A DNA stretch of 64,000 bases from the NCBI RefSeq assembly GCF_001274935.1, contig NZ_LILC01000013.1, positions 372,001-436,000 of the forward strand. The letters run 5' to 3'. The number at the start of each line of letters is the position of its first letter. The stretch's first letter is position 1. The notes beneath the pieces are model-generated. The model did no database searches, was not told the origin of the DNA, and saw only the letters and a list, made by a program, of their open reading frames with translations. A program made the position numbers and the translations under genes. This document shows, piece by piece, positions 15,484-24,267 of this stretch. The stretch comes from Priestia koreensis. GTDB taxonomy: Bacteria > Bacillota > Bacilli > Bacillales > Bacillaceae_H.

Positions 15484-16762
15484 CCTTTCTAGACTTAATA
15501 ACGATGTTAGGAGTGACTACGGTCTTTATAGTTTTGTCATCAATTAAGTAGGTCTGAACTTGTTGTCTTCCGCTAGGTACAGATAAAATACATCGTCCTT
15601 GTAATTGGATTTGTTCAGCTCCTTTTTGATCCAACACAGTTTCAGACTGCGTATCTGTTTCCAATCTGAAGCAAATGGTCGTATTACTATTCGCTTTAAT
15701 TTGATTGGGCATCACATCACCTACAGGGTATTGTGTTGCATAAACAAGGGTATAACCCATTGAGTGACCGATACGAGTAATATAAGACATGTAGGCCTGT
15801 GCTTCTTTTGCCAACTCCTTGTACTTAGAAGGTACTTGAGAAGGAGCTAATTGACTTGCTTCATCCACAATAATAAAGTGACGCTTATTAATTCCTGCTT
15901 TCTTAACATTATTTACCTTCTTCACTCTTAACATTTTCTGACGTTGCTGAATATCAGCTACAATATGTTTCAAAGAGGCAACAGCAGTTTCAATATCATC
16001 TGCAAAGTTAATAGTTTGTTTACAGTCTTCAAAATACTGCATTTCAAGCCCGCCTTTTAAATCAACCAATGTCATTTCTGTTTCGTTAGGTTTGTTAGTA
16101 AGTAACGTTGATATCATTAACTTTAACAACTGACTTTTCCCAAAGGTAGTAGCCCCTGCAATTACAAAATGACCAGAAGCCAAGTCTAAAAACACTGTAC
16201 CTTCCCTGTTCTCTCCGAGTGGCAGCTTCCAACCGTTACACTCATCCCATTTTTCAACATTGAAGTCTACTTGATTAGGAATATCTTGATCGTACACTTT
16301 AAAATGAATCATTCCATCGTAGCTCATCTCAATACTTTTCCTAATTGAATTTTTATCTTTAATAAATTTCTTAATATAATTGATTTTTGCTTTTAAGGAT
16401 TTTAACTTCATCAATTTTTTAATGTTAATTTTTTTGATATCTGACAAGCTAAAAGAATATAGTGTTTTTTTGATATTTAGTCCATCTTGAAATACATTTA
16501 ACTTAGTCTCAAAATCTGAAAAGGCTAAGCCTAGCGGAATCTGAAAAATGTACTCGCTGTAAAATTTGTTTTTCTCTTTATCTGCTGGATCTCGTCTACG
16601 TATAATTATGGATTGACCATTTTTCTTCAATCCAATTGCATCTGCAATTTGTCTAATCTTTTTAACGTCATCCCCCACACCTCCATCTTTCTTCATTTGA
16701 GCTAATCCGTACACACTAGCCAGCGTTAATGATGTAGCAATTTCAGCAAGCACTGCACACAC
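15398..16762 (-). CDS. FtsK/SpoIIIE-like DNA-translocase ATPase
   Basis: A 454-aa P-loop ATPase: Walker A GATTFGKS (residues 203-210), LVDLKGG after it as in FtsK/SpoIIIE proteins, Walker B HFIIVDEAS (Asp300, Glu301) and an arginine-rich GRCILSVPSGRQQVQ end. The N-terminal hydrophobic stretch is short (about residues 3-21), so it may be only weakly membrane-attached. Such ATPases drive conjugative transfer of double-stranded DNA in Gram-positive plasmids or act in coupling. The operon with Replic_Relax and pilin-like proteins supports a transfer or replication role. Confidence 0.8.
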   Translation of the reverse strand: MCAVLAEIATSLTLASVYGLAQMKKDGGVGDDVKKIRQIADAIGLKKNGQSIIIRRRDPADKEKNKFYSEYIFQIPLGLAFSDFETKLNVFQDGLNIKKTLYSFSLSDIKKINIKKLMKLKSLKAKINYIKKFIKDKNSIRKSIEMSYDGMIHFKVYDQDIPNQVDFNVEKWDECNGWKLPLGENREGTVFLDLASGHFVIAGATTFGKSQLLKLMISTLLTNKPNETEMTLVDLKGGLEMQYFEDCKQTINFADDIETAVASLKHIVADIQQRQKMLRVKKVNNVKKAGINKRHFIIVDEASQLAPSQVPSKYKELAKEAQAYMSYITRIGHSMGYTLVYATQYPVGDVMPNQIKANSNTTICFRLETDTQSETVLDQKGAEQIQLQGRCILSVPSGRQQVQTYLIDDKTIKTVVTPNIVIKSRKDDTLAEVRKEGTTNRRYTLELEETEVLN

Positions 16763-17037
16763 CTCGTTTCATTTTGTATACGTAGTATAGTCCCTATTAA
16801 AACGAATAAAAGAATGTTGGAAAAAGAATTGATATAACTAGAAATCTAAGTTCGGTTTTATTGTTCTGTAACATGAACTTTGAAAAGAACTGATTAACCG
16901 AACCAACTTCCGTATTAATGGTTATGTTTAATGATATGATGGGCTGTTTGTCTATGTTTACGGTTATTTTTGATTTTCTGAATAAATTCCGTAAAAAAGG
17001 ACAATCCTTGTGATATATAACGGGCATTAGGAGGTTT

Positions 17038-17268
17038 TTGAAAGTGTGGGGTTTGGGTAAAAAAAGGACGAAGTTAGGTAAGTTTTTAGATAAGCACGGA
17101 CGAACACAACAGGAGTTAGCAAAGGCTGCTGGCGTAAATAAAGAGACTGTTAGTAAGGCATGTAGTGATCCTGATTATTCACCTACCGTGAAAACTTTGA
17201 GTAAGTTAATGAAGGCGTTAAGGAAATTAGATTCCAATGTTAAAGCTGAGGATTTCTTTGATATATAA
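17038..17268 (+). CDS. Small Cro/CI-type helix-turn-helix regulator
   Basis: A 76-aa protein from a TTG start with AGGAGG 4 bases upstream. It contains an XRE-type helix-turn-helix, RTQQELAKAAGVNKETVSKA, followed by a short helical tail. It is divergent from the FtsK-like operon, with about 275 bases between, so it is a candidate repressor of that operon. A long hairpin follows its stop codon. Confidence 0.75.
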   Translation: MKVWGLGKKRTKLGKFLDKHGRTQQELAKAAGVNKETVSKACSDPDYSPTVKTLSKLMKALRKLDSNVKAEDFFDI

Positions 17269-17322
17269 AATAACCTCTTTCTGCAAATATTAATTAAATA
17301 CAAAGCAGAAAGAGGTTATTTT
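17267..17322 (+). promoter_or_regulatory. 18-bp hairpin that buries the ribosome site of the next gene
   Basis: Two perfectly complementary 18-base arms, 17267-17284 and 17305-17322, enclose a 20-base loop. The right arm includes AAAGAGG and ends immediately before the ATG at 17323, so the ribosome binding site is inside the stem. It may also terminate the upstream regulator transcript. Confidence 0.7.
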
Positions 17323-18132
17323 ATGAGTAGAAGAAAAAAGAAGCAACAAATAAGTTACCAGTTCAAAATAAAAGCTGCAATTTTCATGTTCACATTTACA
17401 TATGCCTTACATTTCCCTTGGCTCATACCATTAGTAATTGTGGAAGCTATTGTATTTTCAAAAATTTACACATTCTTTCCCCGTACACTTAATTTTAAAA
17501 ATTGGAGCGTTAGGGATAAGTTGTTTACTGGATTGTTCTTATGGATTGTATTATCTGGTATTTCTTTATTCTTCAATAATTACCCTTTAGCCGGTATAAG
17601 TGGAGTGATCTTATTATTAATAATTGCGTACACAATGCTTGTAACAACTCAAAATATATATTTATATATCAAATCTTTTTTTGGACAAGTTCCCAACCAT
17701 TCTTACACTCAAGCTATTAACGAGATTGATTTAATGACTGGTCATGAATTTGAAGAATTTCTACATAAGTTGCTTAATTTTAAGGATTTCGACTGTACGC
17801 TTACAAGTAAATCTGGGGATTATGGTGTTGATTTAATCCTTCAACAAGGTAAAAGAAAAATCGCTGTGCAAGCAAAAAGGTATGGAGAAAACAATAAAGT
17901 TGGAGTATCTGTAGTCAATGAAATCGTTGGTGGGGCTGGTTATTGGGGATGTAACGAAAAATGGATTATAACGAATAGTTATTTTACAGAGCCCGCAGTT
18001 ATTTGTGCTCATAGAAATAAAGTGAAGCTAATTGACCGTGAAGAGCTATGTCTTATGTTGAAAGAATACAGCAAATCTCTTAACAATAGAACCAATAAGG
18101 CTTCTTGGTTCTCAAGAAGAAAATCAATGTAA
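17323..18132 (+). CDS. Membrane-anchored Mrr-type restriction endonuclease-like protein
   Basis: A 269-aa protein with three hydrophobic segments in the first 125 residues and a C-terminal Mrr-like PD-(D/E)xK domain: MTGHEFEEFLHKLL, then GDYGVDLIL and IAVQAKRYG, which give the catalytic Asp and Q-x-K. Such domains cut DNA, often modified DNA; the membrane anchor could place it at the entry point of foreign DNA. The 18-bp hairpin at its start would keep translation low. It lies outside the minus-strand operons and is probably a cargo defence gene. No partner methylase is seen. Confidence 0.75.
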   Translation: MSRRKKKQQISYQFKIKAAIFMFTFTYALHFPWLIPLVIVEAIVFSKIYTFFPRTLNFKNWSVRDKLFTGLFLWIVLSGISLFFNNYPLAGISGVILLLIIAYTMLVTTQNIYLYIKSFFGQVPNHSYTQAINEIDLMTGHEFEEFLHKLLNFKDFDCTLTSKSGDYGVDLILQQGKRKIAVQAKRYGENNKVGVSVVNEIVGGAGYWGCNEKWIITNSYFTEPAVICAHRNKVKLIDREELCLMLKEYSKSLNNRTNKASWFSRRKSM

Positions 18133-18154
18133 GTTAATTGTATTTTTTATATCC

Positions 18155-18210
18155 TACCCCCTAAAAATGTATAAACCTTTATATATAGCTTTATGCAAAA
18201 TTAGGGGGTA
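18155..18210. repeat. 56-bp near-palindromic repeat, copy 1
   Basis: Arms TACCCCCTAA and TTAGGGGGTA enclose an AT-rich, largely self-complementary core. The reverse complement of 37820-37875 matches it at 55 of 56 positions. It lies 10 bases after the tape-measure stop and 23 bases after the convergent nuclease stop, so it could end transcription from both sides, or be a recombination site. Confidence 0.85.
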
Positions 18211-18219
18211 AGTGTTTAT

Positions 18220-21200
18220 CTACCTAATGCCACGTTTTCGTAAATTTTTCGTAATAGCATTGATTGTTTTATTACCTGCTTCTTCAATTTCACGTTTAGT
18301 CAATTGTCCATTCACATTAAAGTTTACAGTAGGATTGACATGGATTGTCTGATGGTTATTGGTTGTCACTGTGTTTGATGGAGTTGCTGTGGCTACCGCC
18401 ATACGAGCACTAGAAGCACCAAATGTATAAGAAGTCGGACTAAATAGGTTTGATAAACTGTCTTGCATATTTAACAATTTGCTTATCAAAAGATTTGCAG
18501 ATCCTTCCACATTGTCAGCCTCATCCTCAATCCCCCATGCAAAACCTTCTCCTACATAACCACCTAATACCTTCATGACACGGCTAGGAGATTTGATTTT
18601 CAAGGCTTTCTTCACTGTTCCTTCAATAACTTTACTAATATTCTCAGTAGTGGTCGTTAAAGTAGGAATCATGGCTTTCATACCTTCTATTAAACCTTTA
18701 ATGGTATCTTGCCCTACTTTATTCATATCTACAGGAAGATTATCAAACTGCGGCTTAGTACCCTCGCTAATCTCTTTTAACTTAGCTTGCCATTCTGTTT
18801 TCAACTTGGAAATTTGATCAGTAGCTTCAATTCTTAGTCGTGTGACAGTAGCCACAAATTCATTTTTATGTTTTTCCATCTCATTATTAGCATCTGTCCG
18901 TAACTGATTAACCTTATTTATGTATTCTTGATTAGCTTGATCTAGTTGCTGAGATGTCTGCTCTCTAAGTTGGTCAATTTGATTTTGAGTATCTTTTCGA
19001 AGTCCAATGTTTTCAACGTTTGCAATTAGTCGAGCCTGAGAATTTTTAGCTTGCCATAGATTCACGTATCTATCTAATTCTTTATCACTCAGAGTTGTTA
19101 ATGCTTTTATTTCATCTGCTGCTTGCGGCCCCATACTTTGCAACTCTTGAAGTAATTCCTCATTCAATCCACGATCTCTCAAGTCTCTGATATTACCTCT
19201 CCATTGACCTACAGCACGTACTTGATCGTCTAGGTTGGCAAGTAATTGTTCACCTGTAACTTCTTTATGTTTAACCTCATCAAATAAGCCTACAAAGCTA
19301 TAAATGGATTTAGTTCGATCTTCAACAGTCTTTTCATATTCGTCAGTTAATCGTTTTTCTTCATCAATTAATTTTTGATTTATTGACTGAACTTCTTTCT
19401 CATAGTCTTCTTTTGCCTTTAATTCATCGTCAATTAATCGTTGCTTAATATCGGAAATCTTGTTGTTATAGTCTTCTTCAGCCTTTATTTCATCTTCACG
19501 TAATTTATCATTTGTCTCTTGAATCTTATTTGTGTAATTTTCATTTAGTGAGTCCAATTGAGCGAGAATTTCTTTCTTTACTCGATAAGCTTCTCGTTCA
19601 TAATATTCTCTCTCCTCTGAACCTGCCTTGTATTCTTTTGCATATTGTTCAAGTAATTTCAACTCTTGTGGAAGCGAAAGATTATCGTAATACTTACGTT
19701 TATCAATTCGATCTTTTTCAGCTTGAAATTGAGCCTGAATAAGTTCTTTTTTGATGCGCAGGATTTCCTTTTCAGCTTCTAGTCGCTCTTCTGACCCCTT
19801 CTTATATTTTCTTTGGATGGCTTCCCAAGCTTTTAGTTCTTGAGTGAGGCTTAGTAAACCTAAATCTTTCTTATCACTGATCATCTTCTTCTCTTTTTCA
19901 TGCTGAGCTTTTCGTTTTTCTTCAGCCTCTTTTTGCTTTTTAGCTTTTGCATCAGCCTCTGCTTTTTCTTTCTTTGCTTTATCCTTAGTGATTTGGTCTT
20001 CAACTTTCTTAATTTCCAAATTCACTTTTCTTCTTTGGTCGGCTGTTTTTGCATAAGCCTTTGCAATTCGTTGTAGCTCTGCTATGTATTGTGTGGCATT
20101 GATTTTCTTCATATCAAATTTGTAATCCGCGTTCTTAAAAGCCTCATCAAATTTCTTCTTCACCGAGTCCGCTATTTTCTTAGATTCTTTCTCATTTTGC
20201 TTTTTAGTTGATGCTATACCAATTGCCAAACCTTGACCAGCATACACCCCCAACTTCTTAGTGTCTCTTGAAGGAGAGTGAATATCTAAAGCCGATTTAA
20301 TTGTATTCTTGACTGAGTCAGCAATTTCCTTAGCCTTTTTCTTTACAGAACCAACCATCCCAGAAATACCATTGATTAAACCTTGAACAATATTCTTTCC
20401 AATTGATTTTAGATCAATTTTCTTCATAGTAGATATAATAGCTGTTTTAGCATCTTCAAAAGGCTTCGAAACAGTTGATTTCACCTTAGAGAATATTGTT
20501 TTTGCAGACGTTATAATATTATTAAACCCTGTCGAAACAGAAGTCTTCATGTTGGTAATCGCAGTGCTTACGGCTGTTTTGGCATTGTTCCAACCTGTCT
20601 TGATTGATGAACCAATTTTCGTCATGGTACTAGAAATAGAAGTACCCATACCACCAAAGATACTTTTCACTAATGCCCCAAGTCCTTTTAAAACAACTGA
20701 GAAAATATTATTTACAACAGCCCATCCTGCTTTAAATACTGCTTTAATGGTATTTACGGCAGTTCTCACTAATCCAGTAATGGTCTGTAATAGTCCACTA
20801 GTCAGCGTTTTTAACCCTGTCCATGCCCCTCTCCAATCTCCAGTAATAAGAGATAAAACTGTTTTTATGACTCCACGCACTACCTTTAAAACTCCTGAAA
20901 TTGTTTGAGACAGTGCTTTAAACGAGGTTGAAGCATATTTAACAAGATCACTACCGTACTTCTTCCAAATGGTAGTCGCAAACGAAGTAAAGTCCTTGAA
21001 GATACCTTTAATCGTATTAAATATTGAGGAGATGGTACTTTTCACTTTGTTGAAGTTTGATGAAGTAGAAGCATTTGTTTCTGTAAAAGTTTTCTTTAAG
21101 CTACTAAATACAGTGACAGTTGTATCAATTATTTTTCCAATTCCACTAAAAGCTGAAGAAATTGCTTGTTTAATCTGTGGCATATTCGAAATTATATAGG

Positions 21201-22311
21201 AAGAAAAATTGCTAAGTAAGGGTAAAAGATGTTGTTGCAAAGGTTGTATGAAAGCCGTTTGCATGTTTCGCCCAATGACTTGAAAAGCTTCTCCAAATGA
21301 ATTGAAGCGTATCTCATTTATCTTACCAATAGCATCTTTCGATAAATTAGCATTGTTACCAATATTCGCAAAGGCTGCTATTCCTTTTGCTTCAAGATCC
21401 TCGAAATGAGCTCCGAATAATTCCACTCCGATTCGATTTTTCTCTACTGGATCTTTAACATTATTTAATGCAGTAATGACCTTGCCAAATGACTGTTGTG
21501 CAGTATCTCCACCTTTGGCAAAGTTATTTGTCATTTCGTTAGCATTAAATCCCAATGACTTGAATGCATCAATACTTGCTTTAGAACCATTTTTAGTTCG
21601 AATATTTAATTCTTTCATAGCGTCAGCAACCTTATCAATAGAGAACTGACCGTTCTTAGCACCATCAATTAATACATTAGTGAACTCACTTGCAGAAAAC
21701 CCCATTGCAGCAAATTGAGGAGCGTATTCATTGAATGTATCTAGCAAATCGCCATTCTTATTTGCTCCGTTTTGAGCACCTTGAGCAACTAAATTCATGG
21801 CATCATGACCGGATATTCCAAACTGTTCCATCATCGCTTTTGCTGTTCTAGATGATTCGGTTACATCCAGATCAAATGTCTCACCTAAATTCATAGCATC
21901 TTGAGTCAAGGATTCTAGGGATTTTCCTGTTAGACCTGTATTTTGTTTTACAGTAGCCAAGGCATTCGCTACATCCTCCATTGACTCACCTAGTCCAGCA
22001 TTATAGAGATTAGTAGCAGTCTCTTTTAGTCCCTGCATTTCCTTATCTGTTGCACCTGTAGAAGCCTGTAACTTACGAAAGGCATTGTCCATATCTAGAG
22101 CTGATTTCACTCCTGCTACACCTGCACCAGCAAGAGCAACTCCTAACCCTGCGACTGCTCCTACCGCTACACCACCAATAACTTTAGTTACTCCTGCTGT
22201 TTTAGCGTGGAAATTTGCTAACCCTCGTTGTGCATCTTCCATAGCTCGTTTAAATTTAGCTGAATCTAACTCAATTTGATATTTATATACACCTAAATCA
22301 ATAATTCCCAT
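18220..22311 (-). CDS. Phage tail tape measure protein
   Basis: A 1363-aa protein. The N-terminal TP901-type core includes LDMDNAFRKLQASTGATDKE and the ESMEDVANALATVKQNTGL segment. It is followed by hydrophobic Ser/Thr-rich membrane-active stretches (about residues 450-600) and a long charged coiled coil with many KEKAEADAKAKKQKE-type runs. The length sets tail length, by the roughly 0.15 nm per residue rule giving about 200 nm. It starts with a TAATG overlap to the chaperone gene. Unusually, no distal tail gene follows. Confidence 0.92.
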   Translation of the reverse strand: MGIIDLGVYKYQIELDSAKFKRAMEDAQRGLANFHAKTAGVTKVIGGVAVGAVAGLGVALAGAGVAGVKSALDMDNAFRKLQASTGATDKEMQGLKETATNLYNAGLGESMEDVANALATVKQNTGLTGKSLESLTQDAMNLGETFDLDVTESSRTAKAMMEQFGISGHDAMNLVAQGAQNGANKNGDLLDTFNEYAPQFAAMGFSASEFTNVLIDGAKNGQFSIDKVADAMKELNIRTKNGSKASIDAFKSLGFNANEMTNNFAKGGDTAQQSFGKVITALNNVKDPVEKNRIGVELFGAHFEDLEAKGIAAFANIGNNANLSKDAIGKINEIRFNSFGEAFQVIGRNMQTAFIQPLQQHLLPLLSNFSSYIISNMPQIKQAISSAFSGIGKIIDTTVTVFSSLKKTFTETNASTSSNFNKVKSTISSIFNTIKGIFKDFTSFATTIWKKYGSDLVKYASTSFKALSQTISGVLKVVRGVIKTVLSLITGDWRGAWTGLKTLTSGLLQTITGLVRTAVNTIKAVFKAGWAVVNNIFSVVLKGLGALVKSIFGGMGTSISSTMTKIGSSIKTGWNNAKTAVSTAITNMKTSVSTGFNNIITSAKTIFSKVKSTVSKPFEDAKTAIISTMKKIDLKSIGKNIVQGLINGISGMVGSVKKKAKEIADSVKNTIKSALDIHSPSRDTKKLGVYAGQGLAIGIASTKKQNEKESKKIADSVKKKFDEAFKNADYKFDMKKINATQYIAELQRIAKAYAKTADQRRKVNLEIKKVEDQITKDKAKKEKAEADAKAKKQKEAEEKRKAQHEKEKKMISDKKDLGLLSLTQELKAWEAIQRKYKKGSEERLEAEKEILRIKKELIQAQFQAEKDRIDKRKYYDNLSLPQELKLLEQYAKEYKAGSEEREYYEREAYRVKKEILAQLDSLNENYTNKIQETNDKLREDEIKAEEDYNNKISDIKQRLIDDELKAKEDYEKEVQSINQKLIDEEKRLTDEYEKTVEDRTKSIYSFVGLFDEVKHKEVTGEQLLANLDDQVRAVGQWRGNIRDLRDRGLNEELLQELQSMGPQAADEIKALTTLSDKELDRYVNLWQAKNSQARLIANVENIGLRKDTQNQIDQLREQTSQQLDQANQEYINKVNQLRTDANNEMEKHKNEFVATVTRLRIEATDQISKLKTEWQAKLKEISEGTKPQFDNLPVDMNKVGQDTIKGLIEGMKAMIPTLTTTTENISKVIEGTVKKALKIKSPSRVMKVLGGYVGEGFAWGIEDEADNVEGSANLLISKLLNMQDSLSNLFSPTSYTFGASSARMAVATATPSNTVTTNNHQTIHVNPTVNFNVNGQLTKREIEEAGNKTINAITKNLRKRGIR

Positions 22312-22610
22312 TATTCATTATCACCTGCTTCTTTATATCCTGTGTTTCCACGCAACTTAGCCAAGTCAGGTGTTTTCTGTTGTACACGTTGACATGTTGC
22401 TAAATACTCTCGTCCTTCTTGAGTTTCCATTAATTCAGCAATCGTGTTCTGTTTTATATAAGACAGATAAATTCCATAGGGTAGACTCATAATTTCTTGA
22501 TGAGACATACCACTTTTTCTATTCAAAAATGCAATATCGTTCATTAGTTCAGTTCCTTTCGCAAAAAAAGCCGCCTCATCCTGATTATTACTTACAGGGA
22601 GAGACGGCAA
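22311..22610 (-). CDS. Tail assembly chaperone, frameshift extension (gpT-like)
   Basis: A 99-codon frame in the -1 frame relative to the upstream chaperone. Its only start is a TTG without a good ribosome site, and the frame is already open upstream of it. A CCCAAAC slippery heptamer sits at the end of the upstream gene, so it is most likely expressed as a gpG-gpGT type fusion. It overlaps the tape-measure start by one base. These chaperones load on the tape measure during tail assembly. Confidence 0.8.
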   Translation of the reverse strand: MPSLPVSNNQDEAAFFAKGTELMNDIAFLNRKSGMSHQEIMSLPYGIYLSYIKQNTIAELMETQEGREYLATCQRVQQKTPDLAKLRGNTGYKEAGDNE

Positions 22611-22612
22611 TT

Positions 22613-22939
22613 TTAGTTTGGGTCATTAGCAGTTTTTTGTAGTTCTTCTGTGAATTTTTCCATAATAATTTTCATCTGCGGAAGAATTAAGTTCTGTGTT
22701 ACAGACTCTGCCGTCATTTTACTTTTCTCTTCATCTAAATTTAAGATGAATGCAACCATTTCAGGTAAAGCTTTTTCTAACTCCTGTGCATTTCTTGTTT
22801 TTGCATATTTTTGTTGCATGACTGAAAACTCAAGAACCTTCTGATATTTAGGTTGAGTAGGAATTTTGTAAATATCATTTCCAATTTTAAATTGTAAATC
22901 CTCTGGAACTAGTAAGTTTAAATCGATAATTTGACTCAT
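22613..22939 (-). CDS. Tail assembly chaperone (gpG-like)
   Basis: A 108-aa mostly helical protein between the major tail protein and the tape measure, the standard place for gpG-type chaperones of long-tailed phages. Ribosome site AGGAG upstream of ATG. The last in-frame codons are GAC CCA AAC followed by the stop, which create a -1 slippery site. Confidence 0.85.
   Translation of the reverse strand: MSQIIDLNLLVPEDLQFKIGNDIYKIPTQPKYQKVLEFSVMQQKYAKTRNAQELEKALPEMVAFILNLDEEKSKMTAESVTQNLILPQMKIIMEKFTEELQKTANDPN
22616..22622 (-). promoter_or_regulatory. -1 programmed ribosomal frameshift site CCCAAAC
   Basis: Heptamer C-CCA-AAC in the zero frame fits X-XXY-YYZ and lies directly before the TAA of the chaperone gene. 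A -1 shift here enters the 22610 frame downstream of its last stop codon, giving one long fusion protein. Confidence 0.85.
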
Positions 22940-22975
22940 ATAACATTTCTCCTTTAGTAGTTAATTTGTTCTAAA

Positions 22976-23001
22976 ATAAAAAAGAAGGGATTTCTCCCTC
23001 C
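22976..23001 (-). terminator. Terminator or attenuator after the major tail gene
   Basis: Minus-strand stem GGAGGGA/TCCCTTC with a GAAA-type loop and T6 run follows the major tail stop. It would reduce expression of the chaperone and tape-measure genes relative to the tail tube. Confidence 0.7.
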
Positions 23002-23007
23002 TCACAT

Positions 23008-23550
23008 TTAGATTTCTTCAATAATTTCTACAGCGTTACCTTGCTCTTTCCCTGGACAAGCTAGAGCCTTAAACTCTGCATCTAATACTGTTTCCTTTTC
23101 ACCGTCAAAAGTTAATTCAAATCCACTTTGATTTTGCGCACGGAATAGATTAACTGTTAACTTCTTGCCATCTACTTTCTTATGAACAAATCGAAGGTAG
23201 TTAACTGGAACTTGCTTTAGTCCTCCAAGACCAATTCTACGTTCACCTTTAGTTGTATCTTCTGAATAGTGAGCTGCACTCAACTTCTCTAAGTTAGCTA
23301 AATCCCAAGTTAACAATCCTGATTTAAATGTAATTTCTTCTTCTGTTAACATAGTAAATAATGTACCTCTGTTAGCTGATTTTACTTCTTGAAACGAAGG
23401 CTTATAGGTTAGGATTGCCCCACCTGAAATTGCACCTACATTTTCTAATGCTTCTACAATCTCTTCTTCTGTTGCAGTTGCTGGATCATCTACCTGTCCA
23501 ATAAATAAATCTCCACTACCTAATAAAAAATTATCTTCTTTAACTGCCAT
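23008..23550 (-). CDS. Major tail (tube) protein
   Basis: A 180-aa protein starting MAVKEDNFLLGSGDLFIGQV, with beta-rich segments YKPSFQEVKSANRGTLFTML and LTVNLFRAQNQSGFELTFDG. Its size and its place between head-tail connectors and tail chaperones are those of the siphophage major tail tube protein. It forms the stacked hexamer tube. A terminator-like hairpin follows, which suits a protein needed in excess. Confidence 0.85.
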   Translation of the reverse strand: MAVKEDNFLLGSGDLFIGQVDDPATATEEEIVEALENVGAISGGAILTYKPSFQEVKSANRGTLFTMLTEEEITFKSGLLTWDLANLEKLSAAHYSEDTTKGERRIGLGGLKQVPVNYLRFVHKKVDGKKLTVNLFRAQNQSGFELTFDGEKETVLDAEFKALACPGKEQGNAVEIIEEI

Positions 23551-23563
23551 TATTCATTCTCCT

Positions 23564-23950
23564 TTATATGCTTGTTTTTATATTGAAGATTAGTAATTGT
23601 TGATAAATCTTTAATTCATCATCATAAATTAATCCTCCACCTACATGCTTTGAATGATAAATAGGTGTTTCATCAACCATTACCTTGAAGTTGTTTCTGA
23701 AATGTAATAACTCAGTTAGCCGGTTAGAAATAGTCTCACATTGAAGTAAAGATTCTTTCCCACCCTGAGTCAGAACACGTATGTCACATCTATATGTATT
23801 AGTTACTTCAGCACTTAGAAAAGGTGATGTTTCAAATACTATGTATGGATAAGTCTTTGCATTTGAAGGAATAAAAGGATCGATTTTATTTCCTACTAGT
23901 TGCTTTAATTTCTCATCTCGTTTTAAATATCTAGATATAGTACTATTCAT
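23564..23950 (-). CDS. Tail terminator/completion-like minor protein
   Basis: A 128-aa protein in the position of the tail-completion protein (SPP1 gp17 type) directly upstream of the major tail gene. The segment SNAKTYPYIVFETSPFLS is typical of this group, where it follows IPSNAxxPYI. Its start overlaps the stop of the gp10-like gene by 4 bases, showing tight coupling. Confidence 0.75.
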   Translation of the reverse strand: MNSTISRYLKRDEKLKQLVGNKIDPFIPSNAKTYPYIVFETSPFLSAEVTNTYRCDIRVLTQGGKESLLQCETISNRLTELLHFRNNFKVMVDETPIYHSKHVGGGLIYDDELKIYQQLLIFNIKTSI

Positions 23951-24267
23951 AACTTCAACTCTCGTGTAATTAATGCTTCAATCTGGTCAAGATTATTTTC
24001 AACTGAAGGTCGCAAATAGGGTTGAGCTGGAATACCTTTTGGTGAAAATCCAAATTCTACAGTTGCAGCATATTCCTTATTACTTCCTACATAAACCTTG
24101 CTATTTGTTTCTGTTGATTCTACTTCATGTGAAATGGAGTTACGAAGATCCCCTGTATCAACTGGAGCATTTAACTTGGCTTGACCTTCTACAAACATAC
24201 CAACTTTCTGAGCAGCCCTATCCATCTTCTGTCTCATTTGAATCATCGCAAAATCAAATTTATTCAA
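23947..24267 (-). CDS. HK97 gp10-like head-tail connector protein
   Basis: A 106-aa protein with the HK97-gp10 family pattern: an N-terminal helix, LNAPVDTGDLRNSIS and VEFGFSPKGIPAQPYLRPSV. It overlaps both neighbours by 4 bases. Members join the head completion proteins to the tail. Confidence 0.85.
   Translation of the reverse strand: MNKFDFAMIQMRQKMDRAAQKVGMFVEGQAKLNAPVDTGDLRNSISHEVESTETNSKVYVGSNKEYAATVEFGFSPKGIPAQPYLRPSVENNLDQIEALITRELKL

Noticed and set aside
16797..17027. 76-codon minus-strand ORF between the FtsK-like gene and the small regulator
   Set aside because: It occupies the divergent promoter region, lacks a ribosome site and has no sensible protein features.
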